A DNA stretch of 8,326 nt from J054 sp051008735 (GCA_051008735.1 JBPCXH010000108.1:1-8326), one strand, 5' to 3'. Counted from the first letter of the stretch, positions 1 to 5,700 are shown. Numbers and translations are program-made. The notes: generated from the sequence alone by a model not told the origin.

Positions 1-371
1 GCTGCCCCCGTGAGACGAATGCGTTCCCAGCGACTGCGCATACTGCTGCTTTCGGCCGTAACCTGCATCGGCGTCTGAAAGTGCGGATGCACCGGCGCAT
101 GGCGGGCTTCGATCTGATCAGGCCGCACCCCAAGCTCTTCCGCCAGCAAAGTGACGAAACCTGTCATCACGCCCTGCCCCATCTCAAGCTTGTCGACCTG
201 CAAAATAATCTGCCCGGCCGGCGTGATCTGCAGGTAAGCGTTGGGCTGAAGGACATCTGCAGGAACGTCTAAGCGGCTCGCCGCCGGATCATCACCCACG
301 ACACTCAGGACCAGCCCACCGCCAGCCAGACCCAGACCGCCGGCAATCACTGTGCGGCGCGTCAGCTCCAT
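1..371 (-). CDS. Molybdopterin-binding subunit of a xanthine dehydrogenase/isoquinoline 1-oxidoreductase (IorB) type enzyme, N-terminal part
   Basis: This is the first 123 codons of a gene that runs off the left edge of the window. The protein begins with a Tat-type signal: Arg5-Arg6 followed by a Gly/Ala/Leu-rich hydrophobic stretch (about residues 8-25), so export to the periplasm is likely. The mature part contains NAYLQITPAGQIILQVD (44-60), then the conserved KLEMGQGVMTG block (61-71), LLAEELGV, and an MQVTAESSSMRSRWE segment. That last segment matches the 'GQ.TGGSTSVRGSWE' region known from IorB-like large subunits. Known relatives hydroxylate N-heterocycles or oxidise aldehydes with a Mo-pterin cofactor, passing electrons to a 2Fe-2S subunit and often to cytochrome c. 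The catalytic Glu lies in the missing C-terminal part. ATG 371 is chosen because the RR motif follows directly, although no good Shine-Dalgarno site precedes it. In-frame upstream codons extend only to a TGA about 16 codons earlier. No 2Fe-2S (IorA) gene lies upstream. Family confidence is high; the substrate is unknown. Confidence 0.85.
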   Translation of the reverse strand, partial: MELTRRTVIAGGLGLAGGGLVLSVVGDDPAASRLDVPADVLQPNAYLQITPAGQIILQVDKLEMGQGVMTGFVTLLAEELGVRPDQIEARHAPVHPHFQTPMQVTAESSSMRSRWERIRLTGA

Positions 372-658
372 ACGCGTGCCAACTGCGGTGGACAACTCAC
401 CGGCGCGATCACGGTGCAGTCAGCGTCGATGCAGCGACCCGTGAGCCTTTGTATCAGCATTTTTTTCTGTAAGGACAGGCAGCCACGGCGGTCTTTCGGA
501 CCGCCGTCTGCCGACGGGCTTCACGCAACGCGGGACGGACACAAGGCTTCACTTCCACTCCAGAATTCGGCACCCGAGGGTCGCCGTAAAAGGCTGATTC
601 TATGCTGGCAGGCAAAGCCTGCCCAATGATCCGGCAGCGGGTTATATTTCGTCGATAC
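372..658. other. Divergent intergenic region between molybdoenzyme and GST genes
   Basis: No convincing protein-coding gene is seen here. It holds the hairpin at 478-512 and a second perfect inverted repeat at 607-623 (GGCAGGC-AAA-GCCTGCC). It must also hold promoters for the two divergent genes, but no clear -35/-10 pair stands out. A TATATT at 643-648 lies too close to the GST start to be convincing. A 32-codon minus-strand open frame (460 to 362) overlaps the molybdoenzyme start by 10 bp; it has no Shine-Dalgarno site and no recognisable similarity. Confidence 0.5.
478..512. repeat. Long hairpin in the divergent intergenic region
   Basis: A perfect 9-bp inverted repeat (485-493 with 499-507, ACGGCGGTC/GACCGCCGT, loop TTTCG) is extended outwards by five more pairs (478-482 with 508-512, GGCAG/CTGCC), leaving a CC bulge at 483-484. 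No U-tract follows on either strand, so it does not look like an intrinsic terminator. It sits about 107 bp ahead of the minus-strand molybdoenzyme start. It could be a structured leader of that gene, a transcription-factor site or a REP-like palindrome. Confidence 0.6.
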
Positions 659-1339
659 ATGAAAAAGCACGCAATAAAGCTGACCCTGGTCATCGGCAAC
701 AAAAACTATTCCTCATGGTCTTTGCGCGCCTGGTTGTTTCTGCATGCCATGGGCGTTGAGTTCGACGAGATCCGTATCCCGCTGGACCAGCCCGGTTATC
801 AGGCCGCGATTCGAAAATATTCGCCCTCGGGTTGCGTGCCGGTGCTGCTGGATGGTGAGGCGCGGGTCTGGGAAGCCCTGGCAATTTGTGAATATGTGGC
901 CCAGCAACAGCAACTGCCAGCCTGGCCAACAGACCCCCTGGCCCGGGCCGAAGCCTTGTCTGTTACTCACGAAATGCATGCGGGCTTTGCTGCTCTGCGC
1001 AATGAATTCCCGATGAATTGCCGGGCGAGCATGACCGGGTTTTCGCCCAGCGCCGCAGCGGCAGCCGATGTGCAGCGGATCAGTGATATCTGGAGCGGCA
1101 GCCGCCAGCGCCACGGGAGATCAGGCCCGTATCTGTTTGGAGCCTTCGGTCTTGCCGATGCCATGTATGCCCCGGTGGCCTTCCGATGTCGAACTTACGG
1201 ACTCGCGCTTGCGCCCGCAGCTGCGGCCTATGCAGACTGCCTTCTAGAGCACCCTTCCGTGGCGCTCTGGCTTGCCGCGGCCAGGGCTGAAACTGAATGC
1301 ATACCGGAATATGACCAGCTTGAGCCCAGAAATAGATAA
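659..1339 (+). CDS. Glutathione S-transferase family protein
   Basis: A soluble cytoplasmic protein of 226 aa, the usual GST length. The N-terminal thioredoxin-like domain starts KLTLVIGNKNYSSWSLRAW, the signature of the GST_N_4/GstA-like group, where a serine in the NYSSWS motif is the likely glutathione-activating residue. The glutathione-binding 'SPSGCVPVL' turn with its cis-proline context and 'VWEALAICEYVA' (the E-A/S substrate-binding element) follow. The C-terminal all-helical domain has HEMHAGFAALRNEFPMN and GPYLFGAFGLADAMYAPVAFRCRTYG, both typical of the family. Members conjugate or isomerise electrophiles with glutathione. ATG 659 is chosen because the conserved domain begins six residues later. 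An in-frame ATG at 602 has a better Shine-Dalgarno (AAAAGG at 588-593), but it would add 19 atypical residues and span the 607-623 hairpin. The gene stands alone; its end touches a 12-bp AT palindrome at 1336-1347. The substrate is unknown. Confidence 0.9.
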   Translation: MKKHAIKLTLVIGNKNYSSWSLRAWLFLHAMGVEFDEIRIPLDQPGYQAAIRKYSPSGCVPVLLDGEARVWEALAICEYVAQQQQLPAWPTDPLARAEALSVTHEMHAGFAALRNEFPMNCRASMTGFSPSAAAAADVQRISDIWSGSRQRHGRSGPYLFGAFGLADAMYAPVAFRCRTYGLALAPAAAAYADCLLEHPSVALWLAAARAETECIPEYDQLEPRNR

Positions 1340-1346
1340 ATATTTA

Positions 1347-1360
1347 TTAACGATTCGTAA
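1347..1360 (+). promoter_or_regulatory. Candidate LysR-type operator (T-N11-A)
   Basis: TTAACGATTCGTAA contains the T-N11-A pattern twice and a short inner dyad (ACGA-T-TCGT). It lies 12 bp upstream of the TTGACA box at 1373, about 55 bp before the expected transcription start. That is near the position where LysR-type activators usually bind. The linked LysR gene is the natural candidate regulator. The motif is short and AT-rich, so chance occurrence is quite possible. Confidence 0.3.
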
Positions 1361-1372
1361 AAAACAATAAAA

Positions 1373-1401
1373 TTGACAAAACAAAGCGCTGGGCTGACTC
1401 T
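1373..1401 (+). promoter_or_regulatory. Candidate promoter of the amidohydrolase operon
   Basis: A perfect -35 hexamer, TTGACA (1373-1378), is followed after 17 bp by GACTCT (1396-1401), a poor match to the -10 consensus. A good -35 with a weak -10 would fit an activator-dependent promoter, but the pairing is only a prediction. Transcription would begin near 1408, giving a leader of about 22 nt that carries AAGGAG (1417-1422) seven bases before the ATG. Confidence 0.4.
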
Positions 1402-1429
1402 GTGCCCCTGCGCGACAAGGAGCTAACTC

Positions 1430-2881
1430 ATGTGGATTCGCAAAAGCCGTAAAGATCGACTGCGGGGGACCAATACGCCCCTGCCGACTCAGATGGTCTC
1501 CAACGGTGAATTTCACCCCATGCCTCAGACCATGGACCAGAAACAGGTAGAAGATCTGATCCTCTCCATGGCGGGTGAATACGGGCGCAAGCTTGGCCTG
1601 TCGCGGCGGGATTTTCTGCGCACCAGCGGCGGCATGGCAACGGCATTTCTGGCCATGAATAAGGTCTGGGGCGAAAACTTTCAGGTCAGCGAAGCCGAGG
1701 CGATGGAAACAGCGGCCTTTGGCGAATCATGGCCCAAAGACCAGTTCATCTTTGATATTCAGACCCATCATGTGAAGGACAGCATGGATGGCCCCCTGGC
1801 GTTTCGGAAACAGACCGGGCGCCTTGGGCTCAACCCGATCCTGGCGGAAGTTGCCCCCAAGTCCGGTGACCTGCACCGGGCTAACTACATGAAGGAAATT
1901 TTCCTCGACAGTGACACGGTCATGGCCATGATTTCCGGCGCTGCCATCGGTCCGCGGGAGCACTACGCCCTGCCTGTTGAAGACATGGTCGGCACCCGCG
2001 ATGTACTGAACAAAGCAGCGGGCTCTCAGCGAATGCTCAGTCACGGTCTGGGTGACCCTACCCAAGAGGGTGCCTTTGACGACGCGGAGTATCAGGTCAA
2101 AGAACTCGGTATCGACGGCTGGAAGTTTTACACGGGCAATCCCCTGGGCGCCTGGCGTCTGGACGACGAAAAAGTCGGTCTGCCCTACCTGGAGAAAATC
2201 GACCAACTGGGCGTGAATAATCTGAGTATGCACAAGGGACTGCCCCTGCCCGGTCGCGATCCCCGGCAAAAACCCAAGGACAAGCCCAAGGGCTGGTACT
2301 GGATTCCTGATGACGTCGTGCCGGCCGCGAGGGTTTTCCCCAACATGAATTTCATCGTCTATCACTCCGGTATGAAAAATATGCTCGCGACCTTGCCGCC
2401 GGGCACGAGCGGCATTGGAGAAGACGGCTACGTGGCCTGGACGACAGATTTCTGCAAAGACATCGAAGCCAATCCCGACGTCACCAATGTCTACGCCGAA
2501 CTGGGTACTGTGTTCGCATTCTCTGTCATCACGCACCCGGAAATCGCCGGCCATTTGCTGGGACAGCTCATGCAAAGCTTCGGACCCGACCGGATTCTCT
2601 GGGGTACAGATTGCATCTGGTGGGGTTCGCCCCAGTGGATCATCGAAGCTTTCCGTCGCTTCCAGATCCCGGAATCCCTGCAGGAACAATTTGGTTACCC
2701 CGCCCTGACGGCACAGGACAAGGAAAAAATCTTTGGTTTGAATGCTGCGCGCCTCTACGGCATTGACGTGGAAGCATCGCGGAAGGCTTTCCCCACGGAT
2801 CAGCTGGCCGCGGTCAAACAGACGTATCGGGAATCCGGCGGTGAGCGCACCGACACGGCTTTCGGCTGGGTGGCAGCATGA
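1430..2881 (+). CDS. Tat-exported amidohydrolase family (Amidohydro_2, TIM-barrel metal-dependent hydrolase)
   Basis: A 483-aa protein predicted to act in the periplasm. An unusually long polar n-region (1-57) precedes a twin-arginine motif, SRRDFLRT (RR at 59-60), and a weakly hydrophobic segment, GGMATAFLAMN. The remainder is an amidohydrolase barrel. The first-strand motif is FDIQTHHV (D109, Q111, H113), with Gln where classical members have the first His. Later come GWKFYTG (K232), NLSMHKG (H268), FIVYHSG (H312), NVYAELGT (E357) and the terminal WGTDCIWWGSPQW with metal-binding or catalytic D394. COG2159-type relatives include decarboxylases and C-C or amide hydrolases. Homologues with the long leader and the 'QTH' motif are, as I recall, usually annotated only as amidohydrolase. 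A strong Shine-Dalgarno (AAGGAG, 1417-1422) fixes the start. The stop overlaps the next ATG (ATGA), implying translational coupling with the cytochrome. Family assignment is confident; the substrate is not known. Confidence 0.9.
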   Translation: MWIRKSRKDRLRGTNTPLPTQMVSNGEFHPMPQTMDQKQVEDLILSMAGEYGRKLGLSRRDFLRTSGGMATAFLAMNKVWGENFQVSEAEAMETAAFGESWPKDQFIFDIQTHHVKDSMDGPLAFRKQTGRLGLNPILAEVAPKSGDLHRANYMKEIFLDSDTVMAMISGAAIGPREHYALPVEDMVGTRDVLNKAAGSQRMLSHGLGDPTQEGAFDDAEYQVKELGIDGWKFYTGNPLGAWRLDDEKVGLPYLEKIDQLGVNNLSMHKGLPLPGRDPRQKPKDKPKGWYWIPDDVVPAARVFPNMNFIVYHSGMKNMLATLPPGTSGIGEDGYVAWTTDFCKDIEANPDVTNVYAELGTVFAFSVITHPEIAGHLLGQLMQSFGPDRILWGTDCIWWGSPQWIIEAFRRFQIPESLQEQFGYPALTAQDKEKIFGLNAARLYGIDVEASRKAFPTDQLAAVKQTYRESGGERTDTAFGWVAA

Positions 2882-3294
2882 CTCGATTTGCACTGTTTGC
2901 CGCTTTGGCAAGCTTTAGCCTGTTACTGCTCACGCCAGCCAGCGCGCAGGTACCCGAAGCTGAAAGCGCTTTGGCAATGAATAACTGCGCCCCCATGGGC
3001 GAGCTGCGCGGCGATGCCGCTAACGGCAAGCAACTGCACCTGGAAAATTGCGCCGAGTGCCACGGGGCAACGGGCAAGACCGACAACATCGTGATGCACA
3101 TGGACGAGCCGCCGAAGGATGAGAGCGATCCGGTGTATATGAAGACCCTGACAGATGCATTTCTCTACCTGGCTATTTGCCAGGGCGGAGATGCCGTCGG
3201 GCGCTCCATCGTCATGCCCGCATGGGGCGACTATTTTTCCGATCAGGAAGTAAAAGATCTGGTTGCTCACGTCCGAAGTTTTTCCGGCACCTGA
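2878..3294 (+). CDS. Secreted class I cytochrome c (monohaem)
   Basis: A 138-aa protein with a Sec signal peptide: a hydrophobic core at about 4-18 and probable cleavage after Ala23 in the TPASA-Q context. One haem-binding motif, CAECH, spans residues 58-62 with His62 as proximal ligand, and Met113 in MPAWG is the likely distal ligand. SDQEVKDLVAHVRSF at the C-terminus is the usual closing helix of class I cytochromes c. It should be a small periplasmic electron carrier. Two further cysteines, C37 in the mature N-terminus and C101 in AICQGG, fall outside the haem motif and could form a disulfide. The start lies inside the last codons of the amidohydrolase gene (ATGA overlap), and the dioxygenase gene begins 18 bp after the stop. 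It may take electrons from a periplasmic dehydrogenase step. The nearby molybdoenzyme is a conceivable donor, but that is speculation. Confidence 0.92.
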   Translation: MTRFALFAALASFSLLLLTPASAQVPEAESALAMNNCAPMGELRGDAANGKQLHLENCAECHGATGKTDNIVMHMDEPPKDESDPVYMKTLTDAFLYLAICQGGDAVGRSIVMPAWGDYFSDQEVKDLVAHVRSFSGT

Positions 3295-3297
3295 ACC

Positions 3298-3305
3298 GGG
3301 GAGGA
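3298..3305 (+). promoter_or_regulatory. Strong ribosome binding site deciding a GTG start
   Basis: GGGGAGGA lies seven bases ahead of the GTG at 3313 and has near-complete complementarity to the 16S rRNA tail. It justifies the GTG as the start of the dioxygenase. Confidence 0.75.
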
Positions 3306-3312
3306 CCCAGCT

Positions 3313-4200
3313 GTGGAAACCGCCTTTAAAGAACGAACGCCTATCGATGGCACCCACTACAAGCGCTTCCAGGCTGAGCCGGCCACCGGAACCTTTGGTG
3401 CATGGATCAGCAAGGTTCAGATCGCCGACGCCATTAGTGACGATGAGCTATTCGAGGAAATTTATGCCGCGTACCTGAAATATCAGGTGCTGTTTTTCAG
3501 GGACCAGGAACTCACACCCGATCAGCAATTAAAACTGGGCGAGCGCTTCGGTGAAATCCAGAAGCTCGGCTATGTCGGCAGCCTGGAAGGCCATGAAGGC
3601 GTCTGGGTGCAGGAATACCCGGACATGTATGAGGGGCCGGTTGCTGACATTAACTGGCATTCAGACAGCTCGTTCAGGACCCCGACCCGCGGTTCGCTGC
3701 TCTATGCCCTGGATGTTCCTGTGGGCGCCGGTGCCACTGTCTGGGCAGATCAATGCGCCGCCTATGCAGATCTGACGCCCGCCTGGCGCGAATTTCTCGA
3801 TGGACTGAGCTGCATTCACGACAACATTACCTTGAACCCCTACCGGGTCCTGGACCAGATCGGCGGGAAAGCCATGGGAGACATGCGAAAGTTCCTGCCA
3901 CCCACCGAGCACCCGCTGGTCTGCACACACCCGGAAAGCCAGCGCCGCTTCTTGTTTGTGTCGGAACTGATGACTCGTGAGGTCGTCGGTATGGAACGAC
4001 TGGAAAGTCGTGCGGTTCTGGATTTTCTTTTTGCTCACCAGACCCGGCCGGAATATCAGGCGCGTCTGCACTGGGAGCCAAAGACCCTGGCCCTGTGGGA
4101 CAACTATTCGACCCTGCACCGGGGCATCTTTGACTTTGGCCAGCAGCATCGGCTGATGCATCGGGTTTCATTCAATACCCCATGGGTCAACCAAGCCTAA
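3313..4200 (+). CDS. TauD/TfdA-family Fe(II)/2-oxoglutarate-dependent dioxygenase
   Basis: A 295-aa protein, the usual length for the family, without a signal peptide, so cytoplasmic. The iron facial triad is visible as H116 and D118 (NWHSDSSF) and H269 (TLHRGIF). R280 and R284 lie 11 and 15 residues after the distal His, the spacing of the two 2-oxoglutarate-binding arginines of TauD. LKYQVLFFRDQELTPDQQLKLGERFG (about 55-80) is the standard N-terminal signature. Family members hydroxylate taurine, 2,4-D, alkyl sulfates, carnitine precursors and other small acids, using O2 and 2-oxoglutarate and often releasing aldehyde or sulfite. The specific substrate cannot be read from the sequence. The gene follows the cytochrome by 18 bp with a strong Shine-Dalgarno, which supports co-transcription, and a LysR gene follows by 36 bp. 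Confidence 0.93.
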   Translation: METAFKERTPIDGTHYKRFQAEPATGTFGAWISKVQIADAISDDELFEEIYAAYLKYQVLFFRDQELTPDQQLKLGERFGEIQKLGYVGSLEGHEGVWVQEYPDMYEGPVADINWHSDSSFRTPTRGSLLYALDVPVGAGATVWADQCAAYADLTPAWREFLDGLSCIHDNITLNPYRVLDQIGGKAMGDMRKFLPPTEHPLVCTHPESQRRFLFVSELMTREVVGMERLESRAVLDFLFAHQTRPEYQARLHWEPKTLALWDNYSTLHRGIFDFGQQHRLMHRVSFNTPWVNQA

Positions 4201-4236
4201 GGCCAGATTCCTGCCGGCGGCAGACGGCTCTGAATA

Positions 4237-5139
4237 ATGGACCTCAAGCAGCTGCGACATTTCTGCGCCATTGTAGACAACGGCAGTTTTCGCAAGGCCG
4301 CAGACAGCCTGCATATCACACCACCCGCCCTGAGCCTTTCCATCAAGAGACTGGAAGCTGAGCTGGGGCTAAACTTGCTCGACAGAAAACCAGGACGCGT
4401 CCTGGCCACTGCCTTTGGCCGCTCGCTATACGCAAGCGCGCAGCGTATTGATTCAGAAGTACAGTCAGCCCTCGCGCAGCTGAACGCCCTGCGGGGCATC
4501 GGCAGTGGGCGCCTTGCAGTAGGCATTATTCCCTACGGCATACAGGCCACCATGGGCAAACTCATCGGCAGCTTTTGCGCCCGCTACCCCCAGTTGGACG
4601 TGCAGATAACTCTCGGCTCATTCAGCTTTCTGTCCCCCCGTGTGGAGGCCGGAGAACTGGATTTTCTGGTCACCGAGATCCAGGACAGCTCGTCCGCGCT
4701 CAAACAGGAAGCTCTGTTCAGGCTGCGTTACGCACTCGTTGCCGGCAAGGGGCACCCACTGGCCGGCAAGCGCAACGTGAGCCTGGGCCAGGTGCTGGAT
4801 TTTCGTCTGGCATTTGCGGGCACCTGGCAAGTCGTAATCGACAACTGGGAGGAGACATTCGCCTCTGAAGGCCTGGCCCCTCCGGCGTCGGCTATCGGCG
4901 AGGCCACGGATGAGTTTTTCCTGGACCTGATTTCCAACTGTGATGCCATCTCTGTATTGCCGATGATCGGCAGCGTTCGCGATGCCATTGACTCCGGGCG
5001 CCTGGCTGAGCTGCATGTACCGGCGGCGGACTGGTCCAGCCGGGTTGGCCTGGCCTACCGCGACGCGGAGCAGCTGTCGCCGGATGCCCGCCTGTTGCTG
5101 GATGAGACCCGCGGCGCGCTGGCCGCCCTGCAGCCGTGA
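4237..5139 (+). CDS. LysR-type transcriptional regulator
   Basis: A 300-aa protein of standard LTTR length. The N-terminal winged helix-turn-helix is MDLKQLRHFCAIVDNGSFRKAADSLHITPPALSLSIKRLEAELG (1-44) with the LLDRKPGRVLAT wing. The effector-binding periplasmic-protein-like domain runs from about residue 90 (GRLAVGIIPYG) to the end. LTTRs bind T-N11-A dyads as tetramers and respond to pathway metabolites. Unlike the common divergent arrangement, this gene lies downstream of and in the same direction as its likely targets, 36 bp after the dioxygenase stop. The spacer holds a small CTGCC-GGC-GGCAG repeat (4211-4223). No clear Shine-Dalgarno precedes ATG 4237. It may therefore be read through from the operon and poorly translated, or be autoregulated. 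Probable target: the operon promoter ahead of the amidohydrolase. Confidence 0.94.
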   Translation: MDLKQLRHFCAIVDNGSFRKAADSLHITPPALSLSIKRLEAELGLNLLDRKPGRVLATAFGRSLYASAQRIDSEVQSALAQLNALRGIGSGRLAVGIIPYGIQATMGKLIGSFCARYPQLDVQITLGSFSFLSPRVEAGELDFLVTEIQDSSSALKQEALFRLRYALVAGKGHPLAGKRNVSLGQVLDFRLAFAGTWQVVIDNWEETFASEGLAPPASAIGEATDEFFLDLISNCDAISVLPMIGSVRDAIDSGRLAELHVPAADWSSRVGLAYRDAEQLSPDARLLLDETRGALAALQP

Positions 5140-5149
5140 ACGCCCGGGC

Positions 5150-5180
5150 TTGCCTTTGGGGGCGGATTCGAATCTATACT
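5150..5180 (+). promoter_or_regulatory. Candidate promoter of the small cysteine-rich protein gene
   Basis: TTGCCT (5150-5155) and TATACT (5175-5180) match the -35 and -10 consensus fairly well, but the 19-bp spacer is longer than optimal. Transcription would start near 5187, at the left arm of the following hairpin. Prediction only. Confidence 0.35.
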
Positions 5181-5185
5181 ATGAC

Positions 5186-5232
5186 CACGCTCCAGAAAGA
5201 CTTCTATAACAGAGCGTGCCCTGATTTTTTTT
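5186..5232 (+). terminator. Hairpin plus T8 tract: terminator of the LysR operon or leader attenuator
   Basis: CACGCTC (5186-5192) pairs perfectly with GAGCGTG (5212-5218), enclosing a 19-nt loop that can fold further (AGAA 5194-5197 with TTCT 5202-5205). A run of eight T (5225-5232) follows after six bases. The gap between stem and T-run is long for an efficient intrinsic terminator. It may end transcription from the LysR gene. If the candidate promoter at 5150-5180 is used, it would lie in the leader of the next gene. Confidence 0.5.
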
Positions 5233-5252
5233 CCTGATAGATGAGGCCTGAC

Positions 5253-5636
5253 ATGAAGAGTGTTATTAAATTTTCCATTGCGTTGCTGGTCCTGCTGACC
5301 TTTGGCTTGGCCGTTGCCGGCCTTCACAGCGAGGGTGATGGCCTGCCGAAGGGCAACGCTGGCGATGGTCACTGCATGCATAGCTTGCAGAACCTGATGA
5401 TGGATGAATCGGTTAAATCCTGCGAATCACCCGCCAGCGTCGAAGGCTGCAAGACCATCGGCGGCACCGACGACAACAGTAATGCTGTTCACGGCGCAGG
5501 CGATTGCCCCACGGAAGGCGCACTGGCCACCTGTGATACGGGCGACGTGAAGTTCGTTTACTACTCAGACGACGGCCAGCTGGGCGGCCTGGAGATCGGT
5601 TGCGGTTTCCAGGGTGGCGACTGGATCACGCCCTAA
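5253..5636 (+). CDS. Small secreted cysteine-rich protein of unknown function
   Basis: A 127-aa protein not assigned to a named family. It starts with a clear Sec signal peptide (KSVIK n-region, hydrophobic core at about 6-20, probable cleavage after Ala22 in LAVA-G). The mature ~105 residues are acidic and Gly-rich with six cysteines (C41, C57, C66, C85, C94, C117), an even number compatible with three disulfides in the periplasm. The C-terminal pattern, CDTGDVKFVYYSDDG followed by a Cys and GGDW, resembles a layout I recall from small exported bacterial hypotheticals (C-x-n-YYS-x-n-C-x-GGxW), so it may define an undescribed domain. ATG 5253 is chosen over in-frame ATG 5241 because GAGG at 5243-5246 is correctly spaced for it. 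The gene appears monocistronic, bounded by a hairpin/T8 element upstream and a strong terminator downstream. Function unknown. Confidence 0.8.
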   Translation: MKSVIKFSIALLVLLTFGLAVAGLHSEGDGLPKGNAGDGHCMHSLQNLMMDESVKSCESPASVEGCKTIGGTDDNSNAVHGAGDCPTEGALATCDTGDVKFVYYSDDGQLGGLEIGCGFQGGDWITP

Positions 5637-5661
5637 GCTGAAACGCTAAGGCATGAGACCG

Positions 5662-5694
5662 AAAAAGCGGCGGGATATCCCGCCGCTTTTTTTT
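5662..5694. terminator. Strong bidirectional intrinsic terminator
   Basis: A perfect 8-bp GC stem (GCGGCGGG at 5667-5674 with CCCGCCGC at 5679-5686, loop ATAT) is flanked by A5 on the left and T8 on the right. It therefore works as a Rho-independent terminator on both strands. It lies between the convergent cysteine-rich protein gene and the serine hydrolase gene and serves both. Confidence 0.95.
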
Positions 5695-5700
5695 GGCCGC

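Noticed and set aside
602..658. Upstream extension of the GST gene from ATG 602
   Set aside because: It has a better ribosome site, but the 19 added residues are not GST-like and cross a hairpin; kept only as an alternative start.
713..1114. Minus-strand frame of 133 codons
   Set aside because: Antisense to the GST gene; composition is low-complexity and no family is recognised.
1727..2911. A 394-codon open frame on the minus strand
   Set aside because: It lies wholly antisense to the amidohydrolase gene, has no recognisable domain, and is explained by the GC-rich codon usage of the real gene.
3661..4171. Two overlapping minus-strand frames of 166 and 114 codons
   Set aside because: They are antisense to the dioxygenase, whose catalytic motifs are intact on the plus strand.
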